Below, in pieces: positions 20,445-31,523 of a stretch of DNA of 64,000 nucleotides. Every line of letters begins with the position of its first letter. The stretch's first letter is position 1. The position numbers were made by a program, and so were the translations under genes. The notes under the pieces are model-generated. The model ran no database searches, was not told the DNA's origin, and saw nothing but the letters and a program-made list of their open reading frames with translations. Source of the stretch: Avena insularis (taxonomy: Eukaryota; Streptophyta; Magnoliopsida; Poales; Poaceae); contig CM042694.1 in NCBI GenBank assembly GCA_023614405.1, positions 482,953,392 through 483,017,391 of the forward strand, given 5' to 3'.

Positions 20445-21533
20445 TGTGTCTCCAACACCGATGGAAGAGTTGTTCTCCTCGACATCCATGAGGGGACTTG
20501 CGGGCACCACGCCGGCAGTCGCGCCCTCGTCGCCAAAGCTCTACGGGCTGGATTCTACTAGCCTACGGCCATGCGTGACACCAAGGACATCGTCCAAAAA
20601 TGCAACGCTTGCCAGCGATTCGCGGACAAGCCATACGCACCTGGTGCGGAGCTCCGGCTAATTCCATTGGCCTGGCCCTTCGTGCAATGGGGACTCGACA
20701 TGGTCGGCAAACTCCCAAAGTCCTCACGAGGAGGCTACGTCTACCTCCTAGTCGCAGTCTACAAATTCACCAAGTGGATAGAGGCCATGCTAGTGACTAA
20801 CCAGTCAGGATACAGCGCGGTCAAGTTCTTCGAGTCCATCGTTTATCGCTTCATAGTACCACACAACATCATCACGGACAATGGGACGAACTTCACATCC
20901 AAGGAGTTCCAAGAATTCTGCGAGAATCTGGGAATCAACGTAAGCTATGCCTCTGTAGCACATCCACAGGCCAACGGTCAGGTCGAAAAAGCCAACGGGC
21001 TGGTCTGCGGCGGCATCAAGAAGCGACTTCTCAGGCCACTCGAACAAGCCGCTGGCTGCTGGCCAGACGAGCTACAATCGGTACTCTGGAGCCTGCGCAC
21101 AACTCCAAACAGTGCCACGGGGTACACCCCATTCTTCATGGTGCATGGTGCTAAAGCGGTGCTACCCGCAGAGGTACGATACAAAGCACCGCGAGTGGTC
21201 GCTTACAGCAAGCAGGAATCAACTCTCGCACTCGAAGACTCCATCGACCTCCTTGACGTGGCACGGGAAATTGCCGCGGAAAGGTCAACGATCTACCAGC
21301 AGAACCTGTGCAACTACCACAGCAGAAGGCTTTTCCCCAGGTCCTTCGTCGAAGGAGACCTGGTCCTGCGACTGAAACAGCAAGGACATCTCAAGCTCGA
21401 GTCCCCCTGGGAGGGACCATACGTGATTACAGAAGTAATCCCAGGTGGCGCCTATCGCCTTAAAGATTTCGAGACAGGAGTCGCATACTCCAACCCCTGG
21501 AACGTCGCGCAGCTGCGGAGCTTCTACCCTTAG
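20445..21533 (+). pseudogene. integrase (Tat copy 1)
   Basis: The zinc-binding part keeps HHAGS and CNACQRFADKP. Near 20560 a TAG replaces the TGG of copy 2. From 20571 the frame is open to 21533 (320 codons). The catalytic core keeps all three acidic residues: WGLDMVGKL, IITDNGTNF and the glutamate in ANGQVEKANG. The C-terminal part holds FVEGDLVLRLKQQGHLKLES and ends QLRSFYP. It would insert the cDNA into the genome. The gene ends about 450 bp from the oppositely directed antisense ORF. Confidence 0.87.
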
Positions 21534-21984
21534 TCGTCTTTTATTTTTTTGCAAATAAGGCTACGCAGCCAAGGCTACTTAGCCACACATTGTACCCCGT
21601 GCTATCCTGTGAATAAATAAAGCTAAGTGCCCCAAAACTCTGTGTTCCTTTTATTTTTTGCAAATTATCCACTCGGGGGCTGCGCCACCCTATACACATT
21701 TGTTCTATGAACCAATGCGATATCCTGAGTAGCTAACATACTAATCGAACCCTTGACAAACACCAACCCAGTTGCAACACATATGACAGGTTGGCAAGGT
21801 GCTGAGATAAACACAAGTCAGGCTAACGAAAAGGAATCGCATAGTGCAACGCACTCGCAAAACATACACGCTAACAAGCTCTTTATATACATCAATGTCA
21901 ATCAATCATACACAACATATATATATATATGTATATGAACTTTACAACACTGGTGCAACTATGTGCAGGATACAAACTAAACTA
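21534..21984. other. spacer between convergent integrase and antisense ORF
   Basis: Both strands should end transcripts here. AATAAATAAAG (about 21612) and a TATATATATATATG run (about 21918-21932) lie in it. No ORF has a known domain. Confidence 0.5.
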
Positions 21985-24900
21985 CTATTGCAACAAAGAA
22001 ACGTTTGTCTGCTCCTCGAAGAAGTCGACGATTTCCTCCGCTGGGCGATCCACCGCCTGGTAGTGAGGAACCATGTTCCAAGTCAAACCTGCTGGCGGTG
22101 CTGGCGGTCCGGCAGCAACTGCTGCAACATCCACATCAGGCATGTGCAGTCGCACCAGCGACAGAGCAGCCTTGGCACCAGCCACTAACTGTTGCCGTAC
22201 ACACTCGCGGACTGGACTCAAGTCTTGAAATTTGGCAAGAAGGGCCAGCAGGCTCGATGGAACGACGTCCAGTGGGAACATCGTCTGATAAATATTCTTC
22301 AAGCACGATTGCGACTTCTTCAGGAAGTGAAGCACTCGCGAAGCACGATCCTGCAGGGTCGCAAGTGCGATCACACAATCATGATCCACCTAGAAGTATC
22401 CACTCGCCTGAAGCTGCTCTTAGGTCAGATCATTCATACAAATGGCAATACTGTCCTTCTCATCTTGCAGATGACGTGCGCTGACAACTATACAAAGCAA
22501 AGACAAAAGTATGAAGACAATGAACTACCGCGAGTGGCTACAAGAAAAGACAAGGAAGAAGAAAGCTAACACTTGAATTGGTCGCCCAGCTGCGTCACCT
22601 CCCCTAGCAGATATTGTTCTCGGGCGACGGCCTTCTCTGCCCTCGATTTCCAGACATCCACGTTACCATGGAGCACAGGCAGTTCGCGCTCCAACTGCTT
22701 CACGCGGTCACGGAGTCGCGAGAGTAGAGACAGCTCATCCACCCTTGGCCTTGTTGCGTAAAGTATCATCAGTGGATGGCATATTCCGAGGTTCACTCGA
22801 AGGACCACTCGATGTGCCCTATCACAAGCCAAGCAAGAGATAATAAGAAGACTAAGGCGATGCATGGACAAAAGACTCGATTGCGTTCAAGCATAATAAA
22901 GTATCAACAGATACACTCGCCAAAGGCATGTTCCAGACAAAAGAGACATGCTATTTAACTATTACAGACACAACTACTGAGGAGCAACTGGCTTCTTCGA
23001 CTTAGACTTCGGTTTTGGGGGCCTCATTGAGTCTGTGGCAGTATCAGATGCCACAGACTTATCGTCGGCCCCTGACATCGTAGCCTTCACCGTCTTCTTG
23101 GCTCGCTGCAGTTCCTCAGAGTACTTTGCAACTGTGTTGATTAGCTGTGGCCCGTACATGCCACAGGCAGCTGCGAAAGGAGCAAAGACTACCTGTTGGC
23201 CATCCGCGCTGACAGGCATTGCCTTGGAGACCGCAGCAGGATCAACCTCGACTCCATGGGCTTGAACCATCGCGAGTGACATCGAAGCGCCAGCCACACG
23301 GAGTGAGTTCTTGAAGCCTACAGGAATGCCTCCAGCAAGGGACTCCACCAGATCATCTACATTTTCGATTAACTCAGCCTTGGGTGCTAGCTCCTCACGG
23401 AGGCAACTGAGGACGCCCTTGGCCTTGGTGAGCGTCCCCTGAATGACAGCACTGCGATCTTCGACTACCGAGATGGCACCTGCCAAGGCATCATCACGAC
23501 AGAGTGCCTAGGCATCGAAGCTTAGACTGCTGGCATCTACACAAGAATCAAGCATTGGCACAAAAGTAAGCACAACAACAAATTCGAAAGAAGGGTCACG
23601 GCGAAAATCCAGATAATGGAATACCTGAGAGAGCCTTGGCAATCGAGAGAAGCTGTTCTTTGAACAACTTCTCCCTATCTACAATGGAGGCACGCAGATC
23701 CTCTTCGTGTTTCCATGATTCGTCATGTGCTGCGATTGCCTCATCGTGACTCTTCACCGCTGTGGCGAGCGCCTTTTCGAGGGAAGCGGCATCACGAAGG
23801 AGTGCATTATGATCAGCTGTGAAACAAACAAAGATAGACCGTCAGTCGAATATATCACAAGGATGAAGAAGAAGAAGCAAAAAACACTCACTTTCAACCA
23901 CGCGATGGCGATTGTTCAGCATTGCATGCTGGCGACCCATCGCAAGCACCTGCTCCGCCAAGCAAGCAGCTTACTTCACAATAAGCTGCGACAGAAGAAA
24001 CAACAAAGGATCAGCAGATGATAGGGATGATACATTCGACTGCAAAAATCAGACGAAGCAACATTACACATACGTGATCCTCCAGTGACTTCGAAGTTGA
24101 CTGCCACGCAGTCGTCCGGACAACCATCTGATGCTCCACATCATGTGGAGAACTTGATGAATTGTGCCCGGAGTGGGCCGCCAATGGAGGAGAAGTAGTC
24201 CGCTCAGCCGCTTTCTTGTCCTTGGAGGTCGCGACTCCAGATTCTTTAAAAAATTGGAAGTCGACAGAAGATGACGACGCCAGCTGACTACAGAACAAAA
24301 CCAACATCAGGAGAATGCAACTCCAAAGAAGAACCAAAAAGAAGACTCGTATACTTACCAATCAAACTTGTCAAAATTGAAGGTTTGGTCCCCCGACTCC
24401 GACGACGACTCCTTCGGCAGCCGCATCTTCTTGCGGGAAGACGGCGCCACAACACTCACAGGAATGGCAGGTATCGGCGACTCTGCACCAATAGCTGCGC
24501 CTTCCGGAGTCAAAGGAGATGATGCATCCAAATCCTTGTTGCACGAACGCTTGCGAGTGTCCGGACTGCTCGACTCGGGGGCTTCCTCCTCCACATCAGA
24601 TGGAACGGTCGACTCCGACTCGTCCTCTTCCAAGGCTTCACGAGGAATAACCCCCTCAGGAGGAGAATTAGTAGCATCGAATGGAGGTACGACTAGTTCA
24701 CTGGAGAGCACATCCTTGGCGGTGTACTTGGTGAGCAGTCGCACCCTCTTATCTACTTCACTCGCGGAAATGCCATTGGCAAATACGCGAGTGACATCGT
24801 CCGCGCCAGCCCACTAGAACATAGGGTGGACTCTGGCCTGTAGGGGCTGGACGCGACGGCGCAACCATGTGCGAATAAGGGTGCATCCTCCCTCTTCTTT

Positions 24901-25674
24901 ACCCATGTGACTCTCGAGGTCGCAAACGCGCTCGTACAACACATTTGTCTCCGTGGACTCGTCGGGCATCACTATGTTCTTCTAGGAGCGCCTCCTCTTG
25001 CATAGCATCGTGGGATCGAAAGGCGCAAGTCCGAAGTGGCCTCCGTCGGCTTTCTGGTCGCGGATGTAGAACCACTTGTCCCTCCACCCTTGGACGGACG
25101 CCATGAGTTTGATGTCGAAGTACGTGACGGAGGAGTCGACGTAGATACTGCAGCCTCCTACATCGTAGACTACGGAGCCAGACGCCGACTGGTGCTTTAG
25201 CTTGAAGAGACGTTTGAAGAGACCAAAGTGTGGCTCGATTCCGAGCCAGCACTCGCAAAGTGTAATGTAGCAAGCTACATGGAGGATGGAGTTGGGGGAC
25301 ATCTGGTGCAGCTGGAGCCCATAGAAACAAAGAAGGCCCCTGAAGAAAGGATGTAGGGGTAGCGAGAGACCACGGATGATGAATTCTAGGAACATCACCC
25401 GGAAACCGGCAGGAGTACAAGGGGTTACCTCACCACCTGGGACTCGCTAGTCAGCGACCGCGGGAGATAGAACTCCGTCTTCACGCAGGAGACGGAGCTC
25501 AGATGACTTGATCACGGACGCGCGCCACGTGCCATTGGTGACGCAAGTGCCCGCGCCTTTCTTCTTCCCGGCAACGGCGGTGCTGGTGCCTGCAACGGCG
25601 GAGCCGCCCTTCTTCTTGGCAGCAACAGTGGTGGCAGCGGATTTAGCCGTGGCACCTCCCTTCTTCTTCCCCAT
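21985..25674 (-). pseudogene. antisense spliced ORF with 'putative gypsy type transposon' domain (Tat copy 1)
   Basis: The start is probably at 25674 (MGKKKGGATAKSAATT). The first exon, to about 24355, has a Lys/Gly/Ala-rich head. It then holds the domain called Transposase_28 or 'putative gypsy type transposon' (FIIRGLSLPLHPFFRGLL, FYGLQLHQMSPNSILHVA, WRDKWFYIRDQKADGG), followed by an acidic Ser-rich part ending FDKFDW. Further exons lie at about 24330-24075, 24000-23890, 23820-23630, 23535-22974, 22871-22566 and 22389-21985, several of them predicted coiled coil (EKALATAVKSHDEAIAAHDE). TAG codons near 25447, 24982 and 24815 break it. Such antisense ORFs are known in Tat elements; their function is unknown and, despite the domain name, no transposase activity is established. 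Confidence 0.75.
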
Positions 25675-25794
25675 CTTGCGGTGGTGATGCGACCGGAGGA
25701 AGTAACTAGGGAATACGCGGAGCTGGTCCAGTGCCGCGAGAAAGATGAACTCTAGGAAGTAGAGGAGCAGCAATGGCGACAGAGGCAAAGGCAA

Positions 25795-27002
25795 AGAAAA
25801 GAGCAGATGGGAAAAATTACCGTCGCATCACTGCTACTTAACCCCCTGGAAGATGTAATCCAACGGCCAGCAAAAACCCTATCAGACGCGTGGCGACAAT
25901 CATGATCGACACATGGAGGACCCGAAGCACGAACCGTCCCCCACTACCCCCATTACACACGGAAATCGAGGAGGCGCGGTTAAAACAAAGATTACACATG
26001 CCCGGTCAAGTCAGAGTCAGAAAATGGGACCCACCGCTCGTCATGTCCCGTCAAACCCGCTCACGCAGGCAATTAGGATCATCACATCTTTAGCACTGAT
26101 GTCATCCAAGATTGAGCAGCAGAAGACTTCGACTACTTTAGTCCTTGCTCGAGTCTTCGACTCCACCAAGCACTCGGGGGCTACTCCCATAGGGAGCACT
26201 GGTCGTGCACCCTATGATTTTTTCTTTTTCTCTTCTACGGGAATATGGACATTCAAAGCATACCCAACCACTCGAATCCACGATTTGACTATGGATGTGG
26301 GTTACTCCCATAGGGAGCGCTGGAAATAAATTCGACTAAAACAAGCAAACAAAAGACGACAGCAGTCGCAAAAGTTCTTTAGTCCCTGCCTGAGTCTTCG
26401 ACTCAACTAGGCACTCGGGGGCTACTCCCATAGGGAGAGCTGGTCGCGCACCTTATGATTATTTGTACATCATATTGTGTGTCGATAACATCCACACTCG
26501 AAGCTTATGGCGACACCACCTCATAATTTTTCCCTACAAAGAGATTGCATCTCCTGGGTCACCCGAATCATCTCCACGATGATAGATTTCGGATGCCGCG
26601 CTTGCAGCGTGAAGATAAGACCTGAATAAGGTCTGGCAACGCATTAGCTGCGCACTACCAGAAATATATCTGTGCCTACAGGTATGATGAACACGCCTTG
26701 ACGGACGCGTCGAGTGCTCACACCCATATACTGGAATTCGACTCGTGTAAGACCTCTGCGGCTTGAGTAGAGTTACACCAGCACTTTTCCGGATTCGAGT
26801 CCAGGGACTCGAGTTCGAGTAGATTGCGTTGTTTTACCCTAAGGTAGTTAACTGATACCGATACATTGGTTAAATCAGGCACGCACATCAACAATCCCTA
26901 TGACACAAACAGAGCAGTCGAAAATATACTCATTCATACACTTGAAAGGCTTCATAAAGTCCCTAGTCGAATCTGCGATTCCACTGGACACTCGGGGGCT
27001 AC
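25795..27002 (+). other. 3' non-coding part of Tat copy 1 with a repeated hairpin motif
   Basis: CTCGGGGGCTACTCCCATAG-type blocks occur at 26171-26215, 26299-26331 and 26411-26450, each with the inverted repeat CTCCC-ATA-GGGAG. A last CACTCGGGGGCTAC abuts the 3' LTR at 27002 and probably contains the polypurine tract. On the other strand this region is the presumed promoter side of the antisense ORF. Confidence 0.65.
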
Positions 27003-27491
27003 TGACATGGGTATACCCTACAGGTACTCGAGCTTGGTATATATGGCCTGAATACAGTGGAAGCCCACGGTGTCGCCAAGGCCCAAATGGAGAACTCGAG
27101 TAAACTACGGACTCTCGATTGCTTGCGGAACAAGAAGAAGCTAAAATATAGAAAGTTTAAAGGGAAACCCTAACCTGTAACTGACTTGACCTGCTACCCG
27201 AGACCTAGACTATCTATATAAAGGCTAGGAGGGGCGGCGAGGAGGACGCACGCAACCCTGGTTTCCACAACCCTCGCTAGATTGCATCTGCGCACCATTG
27301 TAATCTTCGATTCCTCTGTTAATTCTACGAGAAGACAAGCAGGAGTAGGGACCTCTACGAGGCCTGAACCTGGGTAAATCTTCGAGTTACCCTGTGTGCT
27401 TGTTTGCTAGCCGATTGATGCTTCCAGCGCTCCCTCCTTCTCCAAAATCCAAGTCCATAACAATGGGCATTGATGAGTTAAACCCTCGTTA
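27003..27491 (+). repeat. 3' LTR of Tat copy 1
   Basis: 489 bp, starting TGACATGGGTATACCC. It ends CGTTA where the 5' LTR has CGTCA (C-to-T at the terminus). Followed by GTATG. Confidence 0.93.
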
Positions 27492-27496
27492 GTATG

Positions 27497-27706
27497 TGTT
27501 TGGTTATTTTCCATATTTTGGCTTGCCACACTTTATTAAACACTAGAAGCATTTATTGTTCTAAAGACTATCAACGGAATTTTGTGGATGCTAGAATGGA
27601 AAAAAAGATCCAACATCTAGCAATATTTGGATTTGCTTGTCTTGATCTAATGGTCAATATTCAAAGTTATTCCTACACTATATAGTGGTAAGATAAGATA
27701 AGATAC
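27497..27706 (-). mobile_element. continuation of the MITE-like repeat and a family A Helitron half
   Basis: TGTTTGGTTATTTTCCATAT..GGCTTGCCACAC continues the repeat interrupted at 9182. A reverse family A piece follows, ending ACTATATAGTGGTAAGATAA. The same arrangement occurs at 8940-9155, so the unit existed in two tandem copies before the LTR element arrived. Confidence 0.6.
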
Positions 27707-27893
27707 GTTCCATCACATTCGGTGCACTTCATCAACAAGACCTGGCTAAAGTGAGCACCACGCTGATTTCCTTTGTTAAGCAAGTACAAGTGTTCTAGTA
27801 CTCAATACGAAGAGTATGCCTCGGCTAGTGGGTGGAGAATGAGAGCCAGACCCGACTGCTTTTCCATGCTTATTTTCAGGGCCCTTTGTATTA

Positions 27894-28312
27894 CTAGTAA
27901 ATTGCACGTACCCTGCACGTGAGACTCAGATATTAGACGTCTGACATATCATCACAATATAAAATTATAATAGGTAAAGCAGAAAAAACATAAATTTGAT
28001 CAACATCTATAAAGTATACGTGTATATTTGGTTCTTATACTTGTATATCATGTAGAAGTGAATGATTATTAGCTATCTAAAACTTGAAAATGTTGGTAAC
28101 ATGGTCTAGAGAAACGAGGAAGAATATTCTAGAATGATGGCGAAGTGTGTTTTGAATTTTGTGCATAGCATTCATTGTGATGAAGACTATCAATAGATTC
28201 TCCTAGATGCTAGAATGGAAAAGAAGATCCAATGGCTGGAAATGTTGGGATTCACGAGTCTTGATCCAACGGTCAATATTCAAAGTTATTCATACACTAT
28301 ATAGTGGTAAGA
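27894..28312 (-). mobile_element. near-complete family A Helitron, reverse
   Basis: It starts CTAGTAAATTGCACGTACCC (complement of the CTAG end and hairpin arm) and ends ATATAGTGGTAAGA, 419 bp. The T side of the insertion site is present (A at 27893 on plus). The 5' side has lost its TCTTATCTTA repeats. Confidence 0.78.
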
Positions 28313-28453
28313 AATATGTGGACTTGGATGCAATTTTCTTTTTTTTGAGGTCCCTGATGTAACATGCACTTCCATTGACCATGTTAAGTTGTGAACTAAA
28401 GTATCTTGCTCCTTCTAGGCCCACCCTACTTGAAAAAATGCTACCACCCCACA

Positions 28454-29226
28454 TTTTTACCACTATATAGTGTACAATTAACTTTGAATATTTACCGTTG
28501 GACCAAGACTCGCGAATCCGAACATTACCAGCCATTGGATCTTATTTTCCCTTCTAGCATCTAGAAGATACCAATGATAGTTTTTAGCAAAGTGAATGTT
28601 ATGCACAAACGTCAAAACACACATCTCCATCATTCTAGAATCTTCTCCATCATTTCTCTAGACCATGTTACCACAATTTTCAAGTATTAGGAATAGCTAA
28701 TAAATGTTTACTTCTACATGATACAAAGTACAAGAACCAAATATAAACCCATACTTTATAGATGTTGATCAAATTTATAATTTTTGTTATTTACCTATTA
28801 TATTAAATCTAACCACTATATAGTGTACAAATAATTTGAACTTTGGCAGTTGGATCAAGACTGGCAAATCCTAGCATTGCAAACTATTGGATATTTATAT
28901 CCATTCTAGCACTACTAGAAGATTCTAGTGGTAGTCTTTAGCACAATGAGCGTTATGCGCAAACCTCAAAACACACTTCTCAATAATTATAAAATATTCT
29001 TCGTTATTTCTCTAGAGCATGTTGACTATTAGATAGCTAATAGGTTGATTTCTATAGTACATGATACAAAGTATAAGAACCAAATATACGTTCGATACTT
29101 TATGGACGTGACTCAAAATTATAATTGTTTTTGAGCTTTACCTATTTTGATTCTATACAAAAATAATATGTCATACTTCTATTATCTGATTCTCATCACA
29201 TGTGCAACGCAGGTGAAACTTAATAG
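28454..29226 (+). mobile_element. two family A Helitron copies in forward orientation
   Basis: A copy at about 28454-28807 lacks the hairpin end. A second at 28808-29226 starts TCTAACCACTATATAGTG and ends with a degenerate hairpin (CACATGTGCAACGCAGGTG) and TTAATAG. Both are diverged. Confidence 0.65.
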
Positions 29227-29577
29227 TTAGACAAAGTAGACAATGCCTTTCTTACAGTTCCCTAATTTTAGCATTTTTCAAGCTTCGTAGCTAATTTCGC
29301 CCACTTAGAGGACTTTATGTTGATTTAACGAATTTAGGTGAGATATGAACTACAAGTAAGCGCGATAAGTTTGCTCTTGAATTTTTCAAATGTCATTTGA
29401 AGGTACCAACGCTGTCAATTTTATCAAGAACCAACGCGAGTTTTGACAAATGCAACTATCTTTGTGCTAAGAATCTACTTTATGCATACAAATTTGATAA
29501 TGTTTTGAAGGCATCGAAATAAAATAAAGAAATTATAACAGACCAAATACTTTTATGTGGCATCCTGTTACGTGTAT
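29227..29577. other. unassigned AT-rich stretch
   Basis: I see no ORF, repeat or structural motif that I can name in this stretch. Confidence 0.4.
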
Positions 29578-29579
29578 TA

Positions 29580-29747
29580 CTCCCTTTGTTTAGAAATATA
29601 AGACTTTTTAGTTTTGTGAATCGAATGTATCTAGACGTCTTTTAGTGTATAGGTTCGTAGAGGTTCGGAGTGAACCTATACAATAAAAGCGTATAAATAC
29701 ATTCATTTCACAAAGCTAAAATGTCTTATATTTTTGAACAGAGGGAG
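29580..29747. mobile_element. Stowaway MITE
   Basis: 168 bp with good terminal inverted repeats. The left end is CTCCCTTTGTTTAGAAATAT and the right end the complement CTCCCTCTGTTCAAAAATAT, both continuing AAGAC. TA duplications flank it (29578-29579 and 29748-29749). It is non-coding, and mobility would depend on a mariner transposase. A further lone Stowaway end (ACAGAGGGAGTA) is at about 30295. Confidence 0.9.
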
Positions 29748-29749
29748 TA

Positions 29750-30602
29750 CTTTCTATTATTATCATTTTCATGGCATGTAGTGCACGTGACATGGTAGGT
29801 CATCATGCGTAAATCTTTTCTTTTTTTGTTAAATCGGCAAAAAAATCACTAAAGTGTGCGAAGTTAGCTAGGAAGATTGAAAAATCCTAGTACTAAAAAC
29901 ATGGGAATTATAAAGAAACCACATGGTCCACTATCCACTCCGTGTGATAATTGGGGCGGTGGCATTTTCTTTTAACTTTGTTAGGACCCATAGGAGCGAG
30001 GTGCACAGGCGGTGCAATGTCATAGCAAAGCTGTGATAGGTTCCTGACACGAGGTACAGAATACGGGGAGTGGTAACATGCAATGATATGGGAGGAGTAA
30101 TTTCTAGCGCCCTAGTTATTGCAGCCCCTAATTTCTGGCATCTACCTTTTCTCACTACATGCGGTAGAGCGCGAAGGAAAAAATAAACCAATGGGGAGAG
30201 AATTACAGTGCAGTTAAGAGGATAGCTCTAACATTCCCAAGATTTTCTCACCGATTTTCAAGGCCACGTCTTGGTACCAACAAAACAGTCGCAAACAGAG
30301 GGAGTATAGTACTACTACTAGCTAGTACATGTTTTTTTGAACGGGCAGTACTAGTACTCCATGTTAAGTGGGGATTTGGCTATGCGAGAGGCCGCACAAT
30401 TACCAAGATAAGCATGCAGGCTTGGTGAGGTAGGCACTTAATACTTGAAGGTCAACTATACCGGTGGTAATAGCTTTATACCATTGATTGCTTGTACGAG
30501 TACTACTACTAGTAGTATATATGATCTACACTTCCAAAAGCAAGAGTACAAAACTACCTAGATTGAGCAGCAGTGGAGTCTGCCACAGAGCGATATCCAG
30601 AG
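29750..30602. other. unassigned stretch before a gene relic
   Basis: It holds a lone Stowaway end near 30295, ACT-trinucleotide palindromes (30308-30325 and 30498-30515) and an AGAGAGAGAG run at 30600. The open frame on the minus strand at 29931-30191 has no domain. Confidence 0.35.
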
Positions 30603-31249
30603 AGAGAGAGAAGGAATGATAGAGAAACTAGGGATGCCCATCCCCAAATCGACTGTTTGCAGCGCCTTCATGTCGTGCTGGCACGCGCCGTGGCACGCAC
30701 CCATTCTAACGCCATCTTCACAGCCTGGCTCAAGAAGACGGTGGACTCTTTCCTCACCAGCTTCAGCGTCATCACAGGCATGGTGGACGACCTCACTGCC
30801 CGCCTTTAGGCCATGCATCATGCCGCATACCCAACAGGTATGTTTGCCACAATGCATGCTACCGGCAGCGATATTGTTTTCCTCTATGGACTTCATTCAT
30901 CTAGCCTACCTATAACTGACTTTTAGCCCCAATTTTTGGTTAAGGTGTTCCACCCAAGGTTGTTGTCGCGCTCACTGCTTCCCTGGCTGGTCTCTCTGGA
31001 GACGATCTATTTCGCGCACCAATGACCCTGTAGCTTTCCGAGGCTTTGCCCGCCGCATCGGCGAACGTCTACATGGAGGTAGCTGTTATCGCGCAACATC
31101 TTGCCTAGCACGATGAGATGGACCTCTTCATTGGCCTCCTTGAGCAGTGTGTATTCTAGGGCACATCGGGCGTGAACAATGCCCGCACGGCTGCCATCCT
31201 CTGTCGTATGGATATCCTCGACAGCTTTGCAAAAAAACATGTCAATCTG
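30603..31249 (+). pseudogene. decayed two-exon gene fragment of unknown function
   Basis: Exon 1 runs from about 30603 to 30837 (VARTHSNAIFTAWLKKTVDS, then FSVITGMVDDLTARL). A donor GT stands at 30838 and an acceptor AG at 30943-30944. Exon 2 covers 30945-31249 (VPPKVVVALTASLAGLSGDD, then TAAILCRMDILDSFAKKHVN) and ends at GTAGGT. The frame is continuous across the splice apart from four TAG codons (30807-30809, 31031-31033, 31106-31108, 31157-31159). Each sits where CAG (Gln) would give a smooth helical sequence. GC content is clearly above the flanks. I recognise no family. The start is uncertain, and the fragment may be a gene piece moved by a transposon. Confidence 0.5.
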
Positions 31250-31523
31250 GTAGGTACCATTGCTCCTCGTGGTGTAGGCAACTGAGGTTAAATACGAAGG
31301 GCATCTCAAGGATTTCGATGTAATTTTAGTTTTTGTTGAGGTGCTTTGTACTGTTCGATGTTTCTTTTAATGCTAGGATCCTTTTTGCAAAAAATGGAGA
31401 AGGAAAGACGTATGATGATGCTCCATGGTTACTGTCACTGTATCATTTATATGGACAGATCACATGTGGGTTTAACAAACATTATGTTTTTATTAACCAA
31501 CAGTCTTTATAGAGAAAAAAGGC
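31250..31523. other. flank of the gene relic
   Basis: Possible intron or 3' untranslated remnant, followed by the start of an LTR at 31524. No further exon is clear. Confidence 0.3.

Larger units (their letters stand above)
9183..27491 (+). mobile_element. Ty3/gypsy Tat-lineage retrotransposon, copy 1 (complete but defective)
   Basis: 18.3 kb including a 5.6-kb nested element. Order on the plus strand: LTR, gag, protease, RT, RNase H, second RNase H, integrase. An antisense spliced ORF follows, then a 3' non-coding part and the second LTR. The second (archaeal-type) RNase H and the antisense ORF mark the Tat lineage (Grande, RIRE2 and Retand are known members). A hand alignment of the two LTRs gives about 27 substitutions in 489 bp. 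With the commonly used grass rate of 1.3e-8 per site per year that means insertion about 2 million years ago. Stops, frameshifts and an RT deletion make it inactive. Confidence 0.92.

Noticed and set aside
22000..25800. Host gene or true DNA transposase on the minus strand
   Set aside because: The Transposase_28 name is misleading. The same ORF recurs in the same place in copy 2, so it belongs to the retrotransposon, and no transposase motif is visible.
9183..27491. Endogenous pararetrovirus
   Set aside because: LTRs, target duplications and an integrase domain are present, and there is no movement protein.
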